Assembly: GCA_017625775.1 (NCBI GenBank)
Contig: JAGAKE010000019.1
Span: 1-64,000, forward strand
Source of the DNA: Fibrobacteraceae bacterium
GTDB taxonomy: Bacteria; Fibrobacterota; Fibrobacteria; Fibrobacterales; Fibrobacteraceae
DNA: 64,000 nt
Reading direction: 5' to 3'
The translations under genes and the position numbers were made by a program. Numbering within the stretch: the first letter of the stretch is position 1; each line of letters begins with the position of its first letter. A model generated the notes under the pieces. That model searched no databases and had not been told where the DNA came from. It saw nothing but the letters and a program-made list of their open reading frames with translations. Positions 45,041 through 52,765 of the stretch are shown here, piece after piece.

Positions 45041-45354
45041 GGTTTCCTTTTTTTCTTTTCTATCAAAGAATCCAACTCTGAAACCACTCCCGATTGGAAA
45101 GTTTCCCAAAGGCGATAATCAGAGCGCAATCGATTTACTTCTTCTGAAAAACTTATTGCCGTAAATCCATATTTTTCTAGAATGGCTTTATGCAACAAAC
45201 CGGCTTCTGGACGAATCCCATAAATTTCAGAAACGACTCGCATTTCTATGTACGCACTACGAAACTCAGCCGATGGTGGAGTGTCTTGACGACAAGCAAA
45301 CATCGCAAAAAAAAGGCCTGCAAGAATAAAAACTTTTAGCGCCTTAATTATCAC
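45037..45354 (-). CDS. Small lipoprotein, DUF4296-like
   Basis: 105 aa if it starts at the GTG at 45354, 10 nt inside the ftsY end; a TTG at 45399 would add 15 residues. Signal segment and FAC lipobox (Cys21) precede a helical, charged domain with LLHKAILEKYGFTAISFSEEVNRLRSD. This resembles DUF4296 lipoproteins, which have a similar KYG and long-helix pattern, but I rate the family call low. The gene sits between ftsY and the thioredoxin-like gene in one transcript. Confidence 0.6.
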   Translation of the reverse strand: MIIKALKVFILAGLFFAMFACRQDTPPSAEFRSAYIEMRVVSEIYGIRPEAGLLHKAILEKYGFTAISFSEEVNRLRSDYRLWETFQSGVVSELDSLIEKKKRKP

Positions 45355-46261
45355 TGAGAGCGTTTTCAAAGAGACCTTCCACAAATTCCTGTTTGTCAAA
45401 TGGAACCAATTGATCTATGCGTTCTCCAACACCTATCCAACGAATAGGAATGCGAAGAGAGCCTGCTATGGAAAGTACAGAACCACCACGTGCGGTCCCG
45501 TCGAGCTTGGTAACCACAATTCCTGTTAACGGAAAACTCTTATGAAAAATCTTTGTCTGATTAATTGCATTTTGCCCGGTAGTTCCATCGAGAACTAACC
45601 AAATATCATGCGGGTAGGCAGCGTCATGTTTTCGCATTACACGAACTACTTTAGACAATTCTTCCATCAAATAATCTTTATTATGTAAGCGTCCAGCTGT
45701 ATCTACAAGAACAATATCGCAACCACGAGCCTTCGCGGCGGCACAAGCATCAAAAGCAACGGCCGCAGGATCAGAGCCTTCTTGGTGACGAACAAATTCT
45801 GCCCCGGAGCGTTCTGCCCACGCTTCAAGTTGTTCAATGGCCGCTGCACGGAAAGTATCGCCTGCAGCTATCATCACCTTTTTGCCTTCGCTTGCAAAAC
45901 GAGATGCTAATTTACCTATAGTCGTGGTTTTTCCTGCCCCATTGACGCCAATCACTAAGATTACATGAGGAGAACCCTTCAGTTCAAAAGGTGGCGGATC
46001 TTGCAAAAGACGTTCCGCTTCATCTCTCATAATGGAAAGGACTTCTTTTTCCGTCAAAGATTTTCCTAAAGCATTTTCACGCAAAGCATCTGTTAAAAGA
46101 AACGCAGCATCAACGCCCACATCTGCTTTGATTAAATGCTCTTCTAAATCTTCAAGTGTTTCGTCGGTAATTTTTCCAGCACCAACAATGCCTTTTAATT
46201 CCCCAAGTAGAGCATCTCGGGTTTTCTGTAATCCTGATTTTATTGCTGAAAAAAAGCCCAT
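45344..46261 (-). CDS. ftsY: Signal recognition particle receptor FtsY
   Basis: 305-aa GTPase that docks SRP-ribosome complexes at the membrane. N domain residues 1-90, then the G domain: G1 GVNGAGKTTT, the insertion-box region TFRAAAIEQLEAWA, G3 DTAGR, G4 TKLDGTARGG and the closing GVGERIDQLVPF. The long acidic A domain of the E. coli protein is absent, as in many bacteria. Its ATG overlaps the clpP stop by one base (TAATG), so the two are coupled. Confidence 0.95.
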   Translation of the reverse strand: MGFFSAIKSGLQKTRDALLGELKGIVGAGKITDETLEDLEEHLIKADVGVDAAFLLTDALRENALGKSLTEKEVLSIMRDEAERLLQDPPPFELKGSPHVILVIGVNGAGKTTTIGKLASRFASEGKKVMIAAGDTFRAAAIEQLEAWAERSGAEFVRHQEGSDPAAVAFDACAAAKARGCDIVLVDTAGRLHNKDYLMEELSKVVRVMRKHDAAYPHDIWLVLDGTTGQNAINQTKIFHKSFPLTGIVVTKLDGTARGGSVLSIAGSLRIPIRWIGVGERIDQLVPFDKQEFVEGLFENALSDN

Positions 46262-46848
46262 TATCGATAGCTCTCAATAAGATCAACTAAACCATAAATT
46301 TTAGCTGCTTCTGCCGCAAACCAATTATCTCGTTCTGTGTCTCGATCAATTTCTTCAACACTTTTACCTGTATGACGAGCTAAAATCTCAGTAGTCACTT
46401 CACGAATGCGAAGCATTTCTTCTGCCTGAATTTGAATATCAGACGCAGGCCCAGTCATTTGCCCATGAATCAATGGTTGGTGAATCATAATTCTTGCATT
46501 CGGCCAAGCATAACGTTTCCCTTTCGTTCCTGAAACAAGCAAAACAGCACCCATAGAAGCGGCTTGTCCGCAGCAAACAGTAACCACATCGCTTTGAATC
46601 GCCTGCATACAATCATAAATAGCAAGGCCACTTGAAATCACACCGCCTGGACTATTAATGAAAAGCACAATATCGTCATGAGAAATAGAATCTAAATACA
46701 AAAGCTGCTTAACAATTCTTTCTGCGCTTTCGTCATCGACCCCACCCCAAAGAAAAATACGGCGAGAATTAGCTAAATGTTCTTCTGCTTGTTTCAGAAA
46801 ATCACTCTTTTTTACTTCTTCTTTTTTTTCGCAATCCATAGAAATCAT
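46261..46848 (-). CDS. clpP: ATP-dependent Clp protease proteolytic subunit
   Basis: 195 aa, cytoplasmic serine protease that degrades proteins fed to it by ClpX or ClpA. Catalytic Ser98 in GQAASMGA and His123 in IMIHQP are present; the third residue lies in EIDRDTERD. The chain has the tetradecamer handle helix and N-terminal loop. GGAG eight bases upstream supports the ATG at 46848. It leads a transcript clpP-ftsY-lipoprotein-thioredoxin. No clpX or tig gene is in the window. Confidence 0.93.
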   Translation of the reverse strand: MISMDCEKKEEVKKSDFLKQAEEHLANSRRIFLWGGVDDESAERIVKQLLYLDSISHDDIVLFINSPGGVISSGLAIYDCMQAIQSDVVTVCCGQAASMGAVLLVSGTKGKRYAWPNARIMIHQPLIHGQMTGPASDIQIQAEEMLRIREVTTEILARHTGKSVEEIDRDTERDNWFAAEAAKIYGLVDLIESYR

Positions 46849-46931
46849 AATTCTACTCCAATTTTGTCCAAATTTAATTTTTTTTTAAATACTACCTCGC
46901 CAAGATTACCCATATTTGATATCTTTTGCGT

Positions 46932-47699
46932 ATGATTTCGCATGGTCACTTAGTAGGTTTGCTTGGACCGCGTATTCTTTCCGAATTAGAACACGATCCC
47001 AATGGAGAAATCGCTCAAGCGGTCGCTCTTTGTTCAGCTCTTGAAATTCGTTATGATTGGTTTCCCAAAAGAGTGGAATGGCCTAATCTTTCTGGTCGTT
47101 TACGTAAAGTTTGCCCAAATAAATTACAAATTGGAACCATTAGACTCGTTCGTGACGGCGGAAATTTTCCAAACACAAAAGCTCCTATGAGAATGAAAAA
47201 TTGGGGTCCGATTCTTTCTGCGGAATCTGTTCCTGACATTTTAGATCTTGAGCAGGATTGTCTTTTTGATTTTGAAGCTTTAAAATCTTTTGCATCTCTC
47301 AAGGGTTCTAAAATTATTATTTCTCAACATAATTTCAGCAGAGTGCCGCCTTACCCTGTTCTTGTTACATTAGTGCAAGACGCTTTACGAGTAGGCGCCG
47401 ATGGCGTAAAGATTGCAGCGATGAGCAATGCTGAAGGTGACTGCGAGCCGATTTATCAATTCATCAAAGATTTTTCAAGTCAATTCTCTTATTTTTCCGC
47501 TTTCGCCATGGGAAACTCTGGCCAAGCCAGCCGCTTACTTTCACTTTTGAAAGGTGCGAATCTTTCTTACGGCAGCATCTTAAGCACTACTGTTCCAGGA
47601 CAAATTTCTGTTGTTCAAATGAATGAAATTTTGAAAAATATTAATGAAAACACATCAGAAACAGAAATTCGTAAACTTTTAGACAAATCTTTTCTTTAG
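46932..47699 (+). CDS. aroD: Type I 3-dehydroquinate dehydratase
   Basis: 255 aa from the ATG at 46932. Third step of the shikimate pathway, cis-dehydration of 3-dehydroquinate through a Schiff base. The Schiff-base Lys160 is in GADGVKIAAM, the general-base His133 in ISQHNF, the E-x-R pair Glu38/Arg40 in LEIRYDW, and Arg71 in TIRLVRDGG. The spacing matches the E. coli enzyme (His to Lys 27 residues in both). A TTG at 46926 also lies in frame. The gene stands alone between clpP and the EIIA gene. Confidence 0.87.
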   Translation: MISHGHLVGLLGPRILSELEHDPNGEIAQAVALCSALEIRYDWFPKRVEWPNLSGRLRKVCPNKLQIGTIRLVRDGGNFPNTKAPMRMKNWGPILSAESVPDILDLEQDCLFDFEALKSFASLKGSKIIISQHNFSRVPPYPVLVTLVQDALRVGADGVKIAAMSNAEGDCEPIYQFIKDFSSQFSYFSAFAMGNSGQASRLLSLLKGANLSYGSILSTTVPGQISVVQMNEILKNINENTSETEIRKLLDKSFL

Positions 47700-47733
47700 A
47701 ATTAAAGATTATCCTTGGTTTTTTACCCAAACT

Positions 47734-47760
47734 AAGATATTTTTTTCTAAAATATCTTTA
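47734..47760 (+). terminator. Stem-loop after aroD
   Basis: Perfect 10-bp AT-rich stem AAGATATTTT/AAAATATCTT with loop TTTCT (47734-47758), 35 nt after the aroD stop and followed by a T-rich stretch. It probably ends the aroD transcript but could also lie in the leader of the EIIA gene (start 47785). Confidence 0.5.
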
Positions 47761-47784
47761 ATTGTTTCTTTTTGAGGCTTTTCT

Positions 47785-48249
47785 ATGCGTCTTTCTGAAA
47801 GATTTGTAGATAACTGCATTATAATTGATTCCTCTTCTACAGATAAAGAAGGGATTCTTAATGAAATGGTAGATACGCTTTGTCGAGCATACCAACTAGA
47901 ACATCGTGATGAAATTTTTGAAGCCGTTTGGGCTCGAGAGAAATCTCGTTCTACAGGCATCAGTTGCGGACTAGCTGTTCCTCACGCTAAAGTAGATTAT
48001 GTTGATCGTATGTGTATGGTTGCAGCTACCGTCAAAAATGGTTTAGATTTTGACTCTTTTGATGGAGAACCCGTATTTCTTTTAATCCTAATTGTTAGTC
48101 CAGGAAACACGGTAGGGCCACACCTTAAAGCTCTTTCTTCTGTGAGCCGGCTTTTAGCTGATGGTGCTGTTCGCCAGGATTTAATTGAAGCCGAAACTCC
48201 AGCTGATTTCCTTGCAATTCTCCACAAAGCTGAAGACAAATACCTCTAA
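47785..48249 (+). CDS. PTS EIIA domain protein, PtsN-like
   Basis: 154 aa, a stand-alone fructose/nitrogen-type EIIA. The phosphorylated His67 is in LAVPHAKVDYV. No EIIB or EIIC is attached or adjacent, as in regulatory PtsN of the PTS-Ntr branch. Phosphate would come from HPr and enzyme I encoded at 5696-7751. In other bacteria such proteins regulate potassium transport, stringent response or carbon use; which applies here is unknown. A terminator-like stem-loop lies before it and the tRNA gene follows. Confidence 0.87.
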   Translation: MRLSERFVDNCIIIDSSSTDKEGILNEMVDTLCRAYQLEHRDEIFEAVWAREKSRSTGISCGLAVPHAKVDYVDRMCMVAATVKNGLDFDSFDGEPVFLLILIVSPGNTVGPHLKALSSVSRLLADGAVRQDLIEAETPADFLAILHKAEDKYL

Positions 48250-48267
48250 GCTTTCAAAGAAATTTGC

Positions 48268-48296
48268 TTGACGAGTCTAAAAGCCTTTTATATCTT
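48268..48296 (+). promoter_or_regulatory. Promoter of the tRNA-Val gene
   Basis: TTGACG (48268-48273) and TATCTT (48291-48296) are 17 bp apart, 14 nt before the tRNA. The elements match the sigma-70 consensus well enough for a tRNA promoter. Confidence 0.55.
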
Positions 48297-48310
48297 TGGA
48301 TTTGTCGAAA

Positions 48311-48385
48311 GGACGATTAGCTCAGTCGGTTCAGAGCGCTGCCTTCACACGGCAGAGGTCACTGGTTCGAGTCCAGTATCGTCCA
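48311..48385 (+). tRNA. tRNA-Val (anticodon CAC)
   Basis: 75-nt cloverleaf. Acceptor arms GGACGAT (48311-48317) and ATCGTCC (48378-48384) pair perfectly, with discriminator A at 48385. The D arm contains AGCTCAGTCGGT. The anticodon arm is CTGCC-TTCACAC-GGCAG with anticodon CAC. The T arm is CTGGTTCGAGTCCAG. The CCA end is not encoded, so it must be added after transcription. Confidence 0.97.
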
Positions 48386-48402
48386 TAAAATTAAGTTTCT
48401 AA

Positions 48403-48431
48403 AAATCTCACTTTCGGTGAGATTTTTTTAT
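48403..48431 (+). terminator. Intrinsic terminator after tRNA-Val
   Basis: Stem AATCTCAC/GTGAGATT (48404-48411 with 48417-48424), loop TTTCG, followed by TTTTTT. It ends the tRNA transcript and faces the aspartokinase gene. Confidence 0.85.
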
Positions 48432-48488
48432 TATGAAATGAGCGGTTCAAGGAACCGCCCATTGAATTTCTGATCTAAGGAATTTCCC

Positions 48489-49811
48489 TTAATTCATAAA
48501 CGCCTCATAGATAGAGCGAATAGCTTTTTCTGTATCGGCTTCATCAACACCTGTGATAATATTAATCTGCGAAGACCCTTGGTCGATAATACGAACGTTC
48601 ACTTTGTTCTCAGCGAGTGCTGTGAAAAGCTTTGCTGCCACACCAATCTTGTTCGTCATACCATGACCAACCGTTGCAATCAAAGAAATTCCTGGGAAAA
48701 CCTTAATGCGATCTGGTCGCATTTGTTGGGTAATATCTTCGAGAACCACTTCCTGAACAGCTTCAAGAGCTTTTGTATCTACAACAATACTCATAGAATC
48801 AATTGCACTTGGACATAGTTCATAAGAAAGCCCTTCTGATTCTAATACAGCAAGAACTCGACGACCAAAGCCAACTTCTTTATTCATCATAGACTTTTCA
48901 ATATAAATCATGGAAAAGCCTTTTCTACCAGCAACTCCTGTAATAGGACGCAATGCTTTTTCTGGAGTAGGACCAATAATCGTTCCTGCATCTTCAGGGC
49001 GATTAGTATTTCGAATATTGATAGGTATTTTTTTTACACGACAAGGCGCGATTGATTCGTCGTGCAAAACACTTGCACCAGAATAAGCAAGTTCGCGAAT
49101 TTCTCGATAGCTCACGTATTCAATCGGGAGTGGATTTTCAACAATTCTTGGGTCAGCCATAAGCATTCCGGAAACATCGGTCCAGTTTTCATATTTTTGA
49201 GCATCAATACCATTTGCAAGAATTGCCCCTGTAATATCAGAACCGCCGCGACTAAAAGTTTTAACTTCTCCGCGAAGATTAGAACCATAAAAGCCCGGCA
49301 ACACATAAAGTTGGTTTTCATCAGAAAGGGCTTTAGCAATATCTTCATAAGTTTTTGAAACCACGCGATACTTATCGTCAAAAGTAATCAACGGAAATGT
49401 ATCGACAAAGTTTGCACCTAAATATTTAGCCATAAGCCGAGCGCACAAAAATTCACCACGACTTACCAGAAAATCAATCGTTACAGATTCTGGGTGATTT
49501 TTTAATTTAGCTTCTAAGCTATCTAAATCCTCTGTTAATTTATTTTCAAGCCCTAATTCATTACAAATTTCATTATAACGTTCACGAATTAAATTCCAAG
49601 GCGTTGAAAAATCAAGACCTTTAGAAGCTAAATCATAAGTACTATATAGAAGGTCGGTAAGCTTTGTTTCTTTTGGATTACGCTTACCTGGGGCAGAAAC
49701 GACAATAACTTTACGATTCTTGTCTGATTCAACAATGGCCTTAATTTTTTTGAATTGGCCTGCATCGGCAACAGAACTGCCACCAAATTTACATACGATT
49801 CTTTGATTCAT
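48489..49811 (-). CDS. lysC: Aspartate kinase
   Basis: 440 aa from the ATG at 49811, which has AAGGA upstream. It phosphorylates aspartate as the first step towards Lys, Thr and Met. The N-terminal kinase domain begins IVCKFGGSSV, the ATP/Asp signature. The catalytic core includes FLVSRGEFLCARLMA and FSRGGSDITGAILA. Two ACT domains fill the C-terminus (about 300-440) with SMSIVVDTK, GVAAKLFTALAENKVNVRIIDQGSSQINI, which predict feedback control by amino acids. A longer reading frame to 49892 runs through the GC-rich leader and is rejected. The gene stands alone. Confidence 0.94.
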   Translation of the reverse strand: MNQRIVCKFGGSSVADAGQFKKIKAIVESDKNRKVIVVSAPGKRNPKETKLTDLLYSTYDLASKGLDFSTPWNLIRERYNEICNELGLENKLTEDLDSLEAKLKNHPESVTIDFLVSRGEFLCARLMAKYLGANFVDTFPLITFDDKYRVVSKTYEDIAKALSDENQLYVLPGFYGSNLRGEVKTFSRGGSDITGAILANGIDAQKYENWTDVSGMLMADPRIVENPLPIEYVSYREIRELAYSGASVLHDESIAPCRVKKIPINIRNTNRPEDAGTIIGPTPEKALRPITGVAGRKGFSMIYIEKSMMNKEVGFGRRVLAVLESEGLSYELCPSAIDSMSIVVDTKALEAVQEVVLEDITQQMRPDRIKVFPGISLIATVGHGMTNKIGVAAKLFTALAENKVNVRIIDQGSSQINIITGVDEADTEKAIRSIYEAFMN

Positions 49812-49910
49812 TTTTTCCTTTCGGGCCGCAAGACCTCTCGCACTTCGAGCAAAGCCGCTTGACTCGCGACAAACCTGCCCAAGCCTACCCATCTAGCCAG
49901 CCACTTGGTT
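49812..49910 (-). promoter_or_regulatory. GC-rich structured leader upstream of lysC
   Basis: Bases 49821-49910 contain 54 G+C out of 90 (60%), against clearly lower values around it. On the minus strand it can form local stems such as CTCG/CGAG around AAGTG and GCTTG/CAAGC, immediately before the lysC ribosome-binding site. I could not match it to a lysine riboswitch, SRP RNA, RNase P RNA or tmRNA. It may be an unassigned cis-regulatory RNA, a small RNA gene or an intergenic repeat. Confidence 0.5.
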
Positions 49911-50056
49911 TTGTGTTTTTCGTTCGATTTGTAAAAAAATCTAACGGTTTGTAAAAATAGTAATCTCTGGTGTTAAAAAAATCATTTTCAAACGTTTTAA
50001 AAAGAAGAAGACGGAAAAACCGTTTTTTTTCAATTTTAAACCAAAAAAGGGCTTTT
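49911..50056. other. Promoter-containing gap between lysC and the sigma-54 activator gene
   Basis: AT-rich stretch between divergent genes. On the plus strand ACGG/CCGT with a 5-A loop and eight T follows at about 50010-50030, which looks like a short attenuator for the activator gene. No further gene is seen. Confidence 0.35.
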
Positions 50057-50956
50057 ATGTCAAAACACAAAAATCTTTTATCTATCGCAGCAAATGCCGA
50101 TGTACCTGTTCTTATTCTCGGAGAATCTGGAAGTGGTAAAGAGGTAGCAGCCAAAACGCTCCATTCTAAAAGCAGTCGAGCCAATGGGCCGTTTATCGCT
50201 CTTAATTGTGGTGCTATACCGCAAAATTTGATAGAAAGCATTCTAGAAGGTTCAGAACGAGGAGCTTTTACCGGTGCCATCACAAGCAAGATGGGCGTAG
50301 TTCGAGCCGCGGAGGGCGGAACCCTTTTCTTAGATGAAATTGGAGAACTTCCTTTACAAAGTCAGGCAAGACTTTTAAGAATTCTACAAGAAAAAAAAGT
50401 GCTCCCTGTTGGAGGAACCCAAGAAATTTCTGTTAATTTTCGCTTAATTTGTGCGACGCATCGGCACTTACCAACTCTTGTAAAACGCGGAGAATTTCGT
50501 GAAGATTTGTTTTTTCGCCTTAATGTGTTTCCGATTCACTTACCACCACTTCGAGAACGAGAGGCGGAAATGCACTCTATTATAACCTCTGTTTGGAAAT
50601 CTATTGAATCTGAAAATGCTGATTATCGTCTAAATCGAGATTTAAATCACGATGAAATTTCAGCATTAAAAAACTACCCTTGGCCAGGTAATATTAGGCA
50701 ATTACGAAATATTCTAGAACGCTACCATCTTTTACAATCTTACAATGTCTCCTTACCTTCTCTACTTGCAGAAGGATCCGCTATTTATTCGATAAATTTA
50801 CCCGATAGAAAAAAACGTGAAAAAGCACCGGAATACCACATCCTTGAAAAAACTCTTTACGAATGTGGCAATAACAAATCAATGGCGGCAAAAAAATTAG
50901 GCATTAGTCGTGGCAGTCTCTACTATCAACTTCGTCGTCAAAATTCCCCACACTAA
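50057..50956 (+). CDS. Sigma-54 interacting AAA+ activator without sensor domain
   Basis: 299 aa from the ATG at 50057. The AAA+ module starts almost at residue 1: Walker A GESGSGKE (22-29), the sigma-54-contacting GAFTGA (69-74), Walker B GGTLFLDEIGE with Asp93/Glu94 and the arginine-finger region FREDLFFRLNVFP. The C-terminal Fis-type helix-turn-helix is in NKSMAAKKLGISRGSLYYQL. There is no receiver, GAF or PAS domain, as in PspF. It would remodel RNA polymerase-sigma54 at a target promoter and be controlled by a partner protein or by its expression level. Confidence 0.9.
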   Translation: MSKHKNLLSIAANADVPVLILGESGSGKEVAAKTLHSKSSRANGPFIALNCGAIPQNLIESILEGSERGAFTGAITSKMGVVRAAEGGTLFLDEIGELPLQSQARLLRILQEKKVLPVGGTQEISVNFRLICATHRHLPTLVKRGEFREDLFFRLNVFPIHLPPLREREAEMHSIITSVWKSIESENADYRLNRDLNHDEISALKNYPWPGNIRQLRNILERYHLLQSYNVSLPSLLAEGSAIYSINLPDRKKREKAPEYHILEKTLYECGNNKSMAAKKLGISRGSLYYQLRRQNSPH

Positions 50957-51037
50957 TTCTTTAGCTAAAATTTTATTTTTTTTCACTTTCTCTAATGCCT
51001 AATGAGTATCATAAAGCTATTTTATCCAAAGACAAAT

Positions 51038-51055
51038 CTCTAGAATTCTCTAGAG
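51038..51055. promoter_or_regulatory. Inverted repeat in the pta upstream region
   Basis: CTCTAGA-ATTC-TCTAGAG, two perfect 7-bp arms with a 4-bp centre, 32 nt before the pta ATG at 51087. Either a protein-binding operator or a small hairpin in the 5' untranslated region. Confidence 0.45.
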
Positions 51056-51086
51056 TCAAATTTTTGCAACTCAAACAGAGGTTTAA

Positions 51087-52541
51087 ATGAAGCGCGTTTA
51101 TCTTATTCTTCCTGTAGAAGCAAGTATCCAAATGGATTCTCTTCTATCAAAAACTTTAGAAACAGCAAAAAAATATGGGGAAGCAATACTCTTCTCTCCT
51201 TTAAATTCTGAAGCATTCTCTAAAGCAGCAGAACTTTTCTCTAACGGAAATGGCGCTGTGGCCATGGAGCAAATCGCTCTTGATTTTTCAAAAATCACCA
51301 AAGAAGATCAAATTGTAATTGTCCAAGGCGCAACTCTTCAAAATTCTCCTTTTGTAGCGAGAAAGTTAAATGAAATGCTCGCTCTTGCTTTAGACGCTTC
51401 TGTGGTTCTCGTTTCTGAAAATGATTCCTCCACTGAACTTCAATGCCTTAATACAGAACTTCAAGAAAATCGAGTCCGAGTTGTAGCCAAAGGCGCAGAA
51501 ACAAATGTTCTCTCCGTTTTAGAAGAAGATTTAAAGAAAGTCCCTAACGAAAGAAAAATTTCTCAAGCAGAATTTAGAGCTAGTTTATTAGTCAAAGCTA
51601 GTGAAAAGCAAAAGCGCATTGTTCTTCCTGAAGGAAACGAACCTCGCACCATCGAAGCGGCGATTCTTGCTTATGAACGTAAAATTGCCATTCCTGTTTT
51701 ATTAGGCAACCGAAAAGAAATTGAAGAAATCGCTCGAGCCAAAAATCTAACCATTCCAGAAGGGCTTGAAATTTTAGAAGTAACTGAAGAATCTGGGAAA
51801 AAATACGTTCCAACTTTGGTTGAATTAAGAAAAGCTAAAGGAATGACTGAAGAACTAGCGACAAACCTTTTGAAAGATTCTGTTTGGCTCGGAACAATGA
51901 TGCTCAAAATGGGAGAAGTCGATGGTCTTGTAAGTGGAGCGGTTCATTCTACAGCGGATACTGTTCGCCCAGCCCTTCAAATTATCAAAACGGCACCTGG
52001 AGTAAAATCCATCAGTTCTGTTTTCTTTATGTGCCTTCCTTCAGAAACTTTGGTTTATGGGGATTGCGCCATTACACCTAACCCAGATGCAGAAACATTA
52101 GCAACCATAGCAGCACAATCTAACGACACAGCCAAAGCCTTTGGTCTCCCAGCTAGAGTAGCCATGCTCAGTTATAGTACTGGAAAATCCGGAAAAGGTG
52201 ACGATGTAGATTTAGTCGTTGCCGCCTTAGAAAAATTAAAAACCGAACGTCCAGATATTCTTGTAGATGGGCCGCTTCAGTACGACGCCGCTTCAACAGA
52301 AAGCGTTGCTCAGAAAAAAATGCCCGGAAGTCCTGTGGCTGGAAAAGCGACTGTTTTTGTATTCCCTGATTTGAATTCAGGTAACATTTCCTACAAAGCA
52401 GTTCAACGCAGTGCTCCAAATGTGATTAGCGTAGGGCCAATGCTTCAAGGTTTAGCTAAACCTGTAAACGATCTTTCTCGAGGAGCTCTCGTTGAAGATA
52501 TCGTTTACACCATAGCACTTACTGCTATTCAAGCTCAATAA
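51087..52541 (+). CDS. pta: Phosphate acetyltransferase
   Basis: 484 aa. Converts acetyl-CoA and phosphate to acetyl phosphate, the step before acetate kinase in acetate production. Residues 1-150 are a short variant of the N-terminal P-loop-like/DRTGG region, too small to be the whole E. coli type domain. The catalytic PTA_PTB domain begins at about 165 with [15 protein letters not shown] and includes [23 protein letters not shown] and the [16 protein letters not shown] end. No ackA is next to it. A terminator follows immediately. Confidence 0.93.
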   Translation: MKRVYLILPVEASIQMDSLLSKTLETAKKYGEAILFSPLNSEAFSKAAELFSNGNGAVAMEQIALDFSKITKEDQIVIVQGATLQNSPFVARKLNEMLALALDASVVLVSENDSSTELQCLNTELQENRVRVVAKGAETNVLSVLEEDLKKVPNERKISQAEFRASLLVKASEKQKRIVLPEGNEPRTIEAAILAYERKIAIPVLLGNRKEIEEIARAKNLTIPEGLEILEVTEESGKKYVPTLVELRKAKGMTEELATNLLKDSVWLGTMMLKMGEVDGLVSGAVHSTADTVRPALQIIKTAPGVKSISSVFFMCLPSETLVYGDCAITPNPDAETLATIAAQSNDTAKAFGLPARVAMLSYSTGKSGKGDDVDLVVAALEKLKTERPDILVDGPLQYDAASTESVAQKKMPGSPVAGKATVFVFPDLNSGNISYKAVQRSAPNVISVGPMLQGLAKPVNDLSRGALVEDIVYTIALTAIQAQ

Positions 52542-52558
52542 TTAATTTTAATTAAAAT

Positions 52559-52595
52559 AAATGTCGGCTTTGCTTCAAAGCCGACATTTATTTTT
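52559..52595 (+). terminator. Intrinsic terminator after pta
   Basis: Long stem AAATGTCGGCTTT/AAAGCCGACATTT (52559-52571 with 52577-52589), loop GCTTC, followed by ATTTTT. One of the strongest hairpins in the window. Confidence 0.92.
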
Positions 52596-52765
52596 GCGCT
52601 ACGCCAAATTTCAAAACCTAAAAAATTAAGAACCAATAATTCATTAAAAACAAACCTCATTCTCATTTAAGTTTTTTATTCAAAAATCAAAACGAAAAAA
52701 TGCAATAAAGAAAAAATTTATTAAGGTTCGTTTTTTTTATTTCCCCTTTTTTATATTTGTAAACG

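Noticed and set aside
49812..49910. Lysine riboswitch, SRP RNA or tmRNA in the lysC leader
   Set aside because: I searched by eye for the conserved cores of these RNAs and found none; kept only as an unassigned GC-rich element.
49885..50289. Leftward 134-codon frame overlapping the sigma-54 activator and the lysC leader
   Set aside because: It is antisense to conserved AAA+ motifs, with unconvincing composition; the activator is clearly real.
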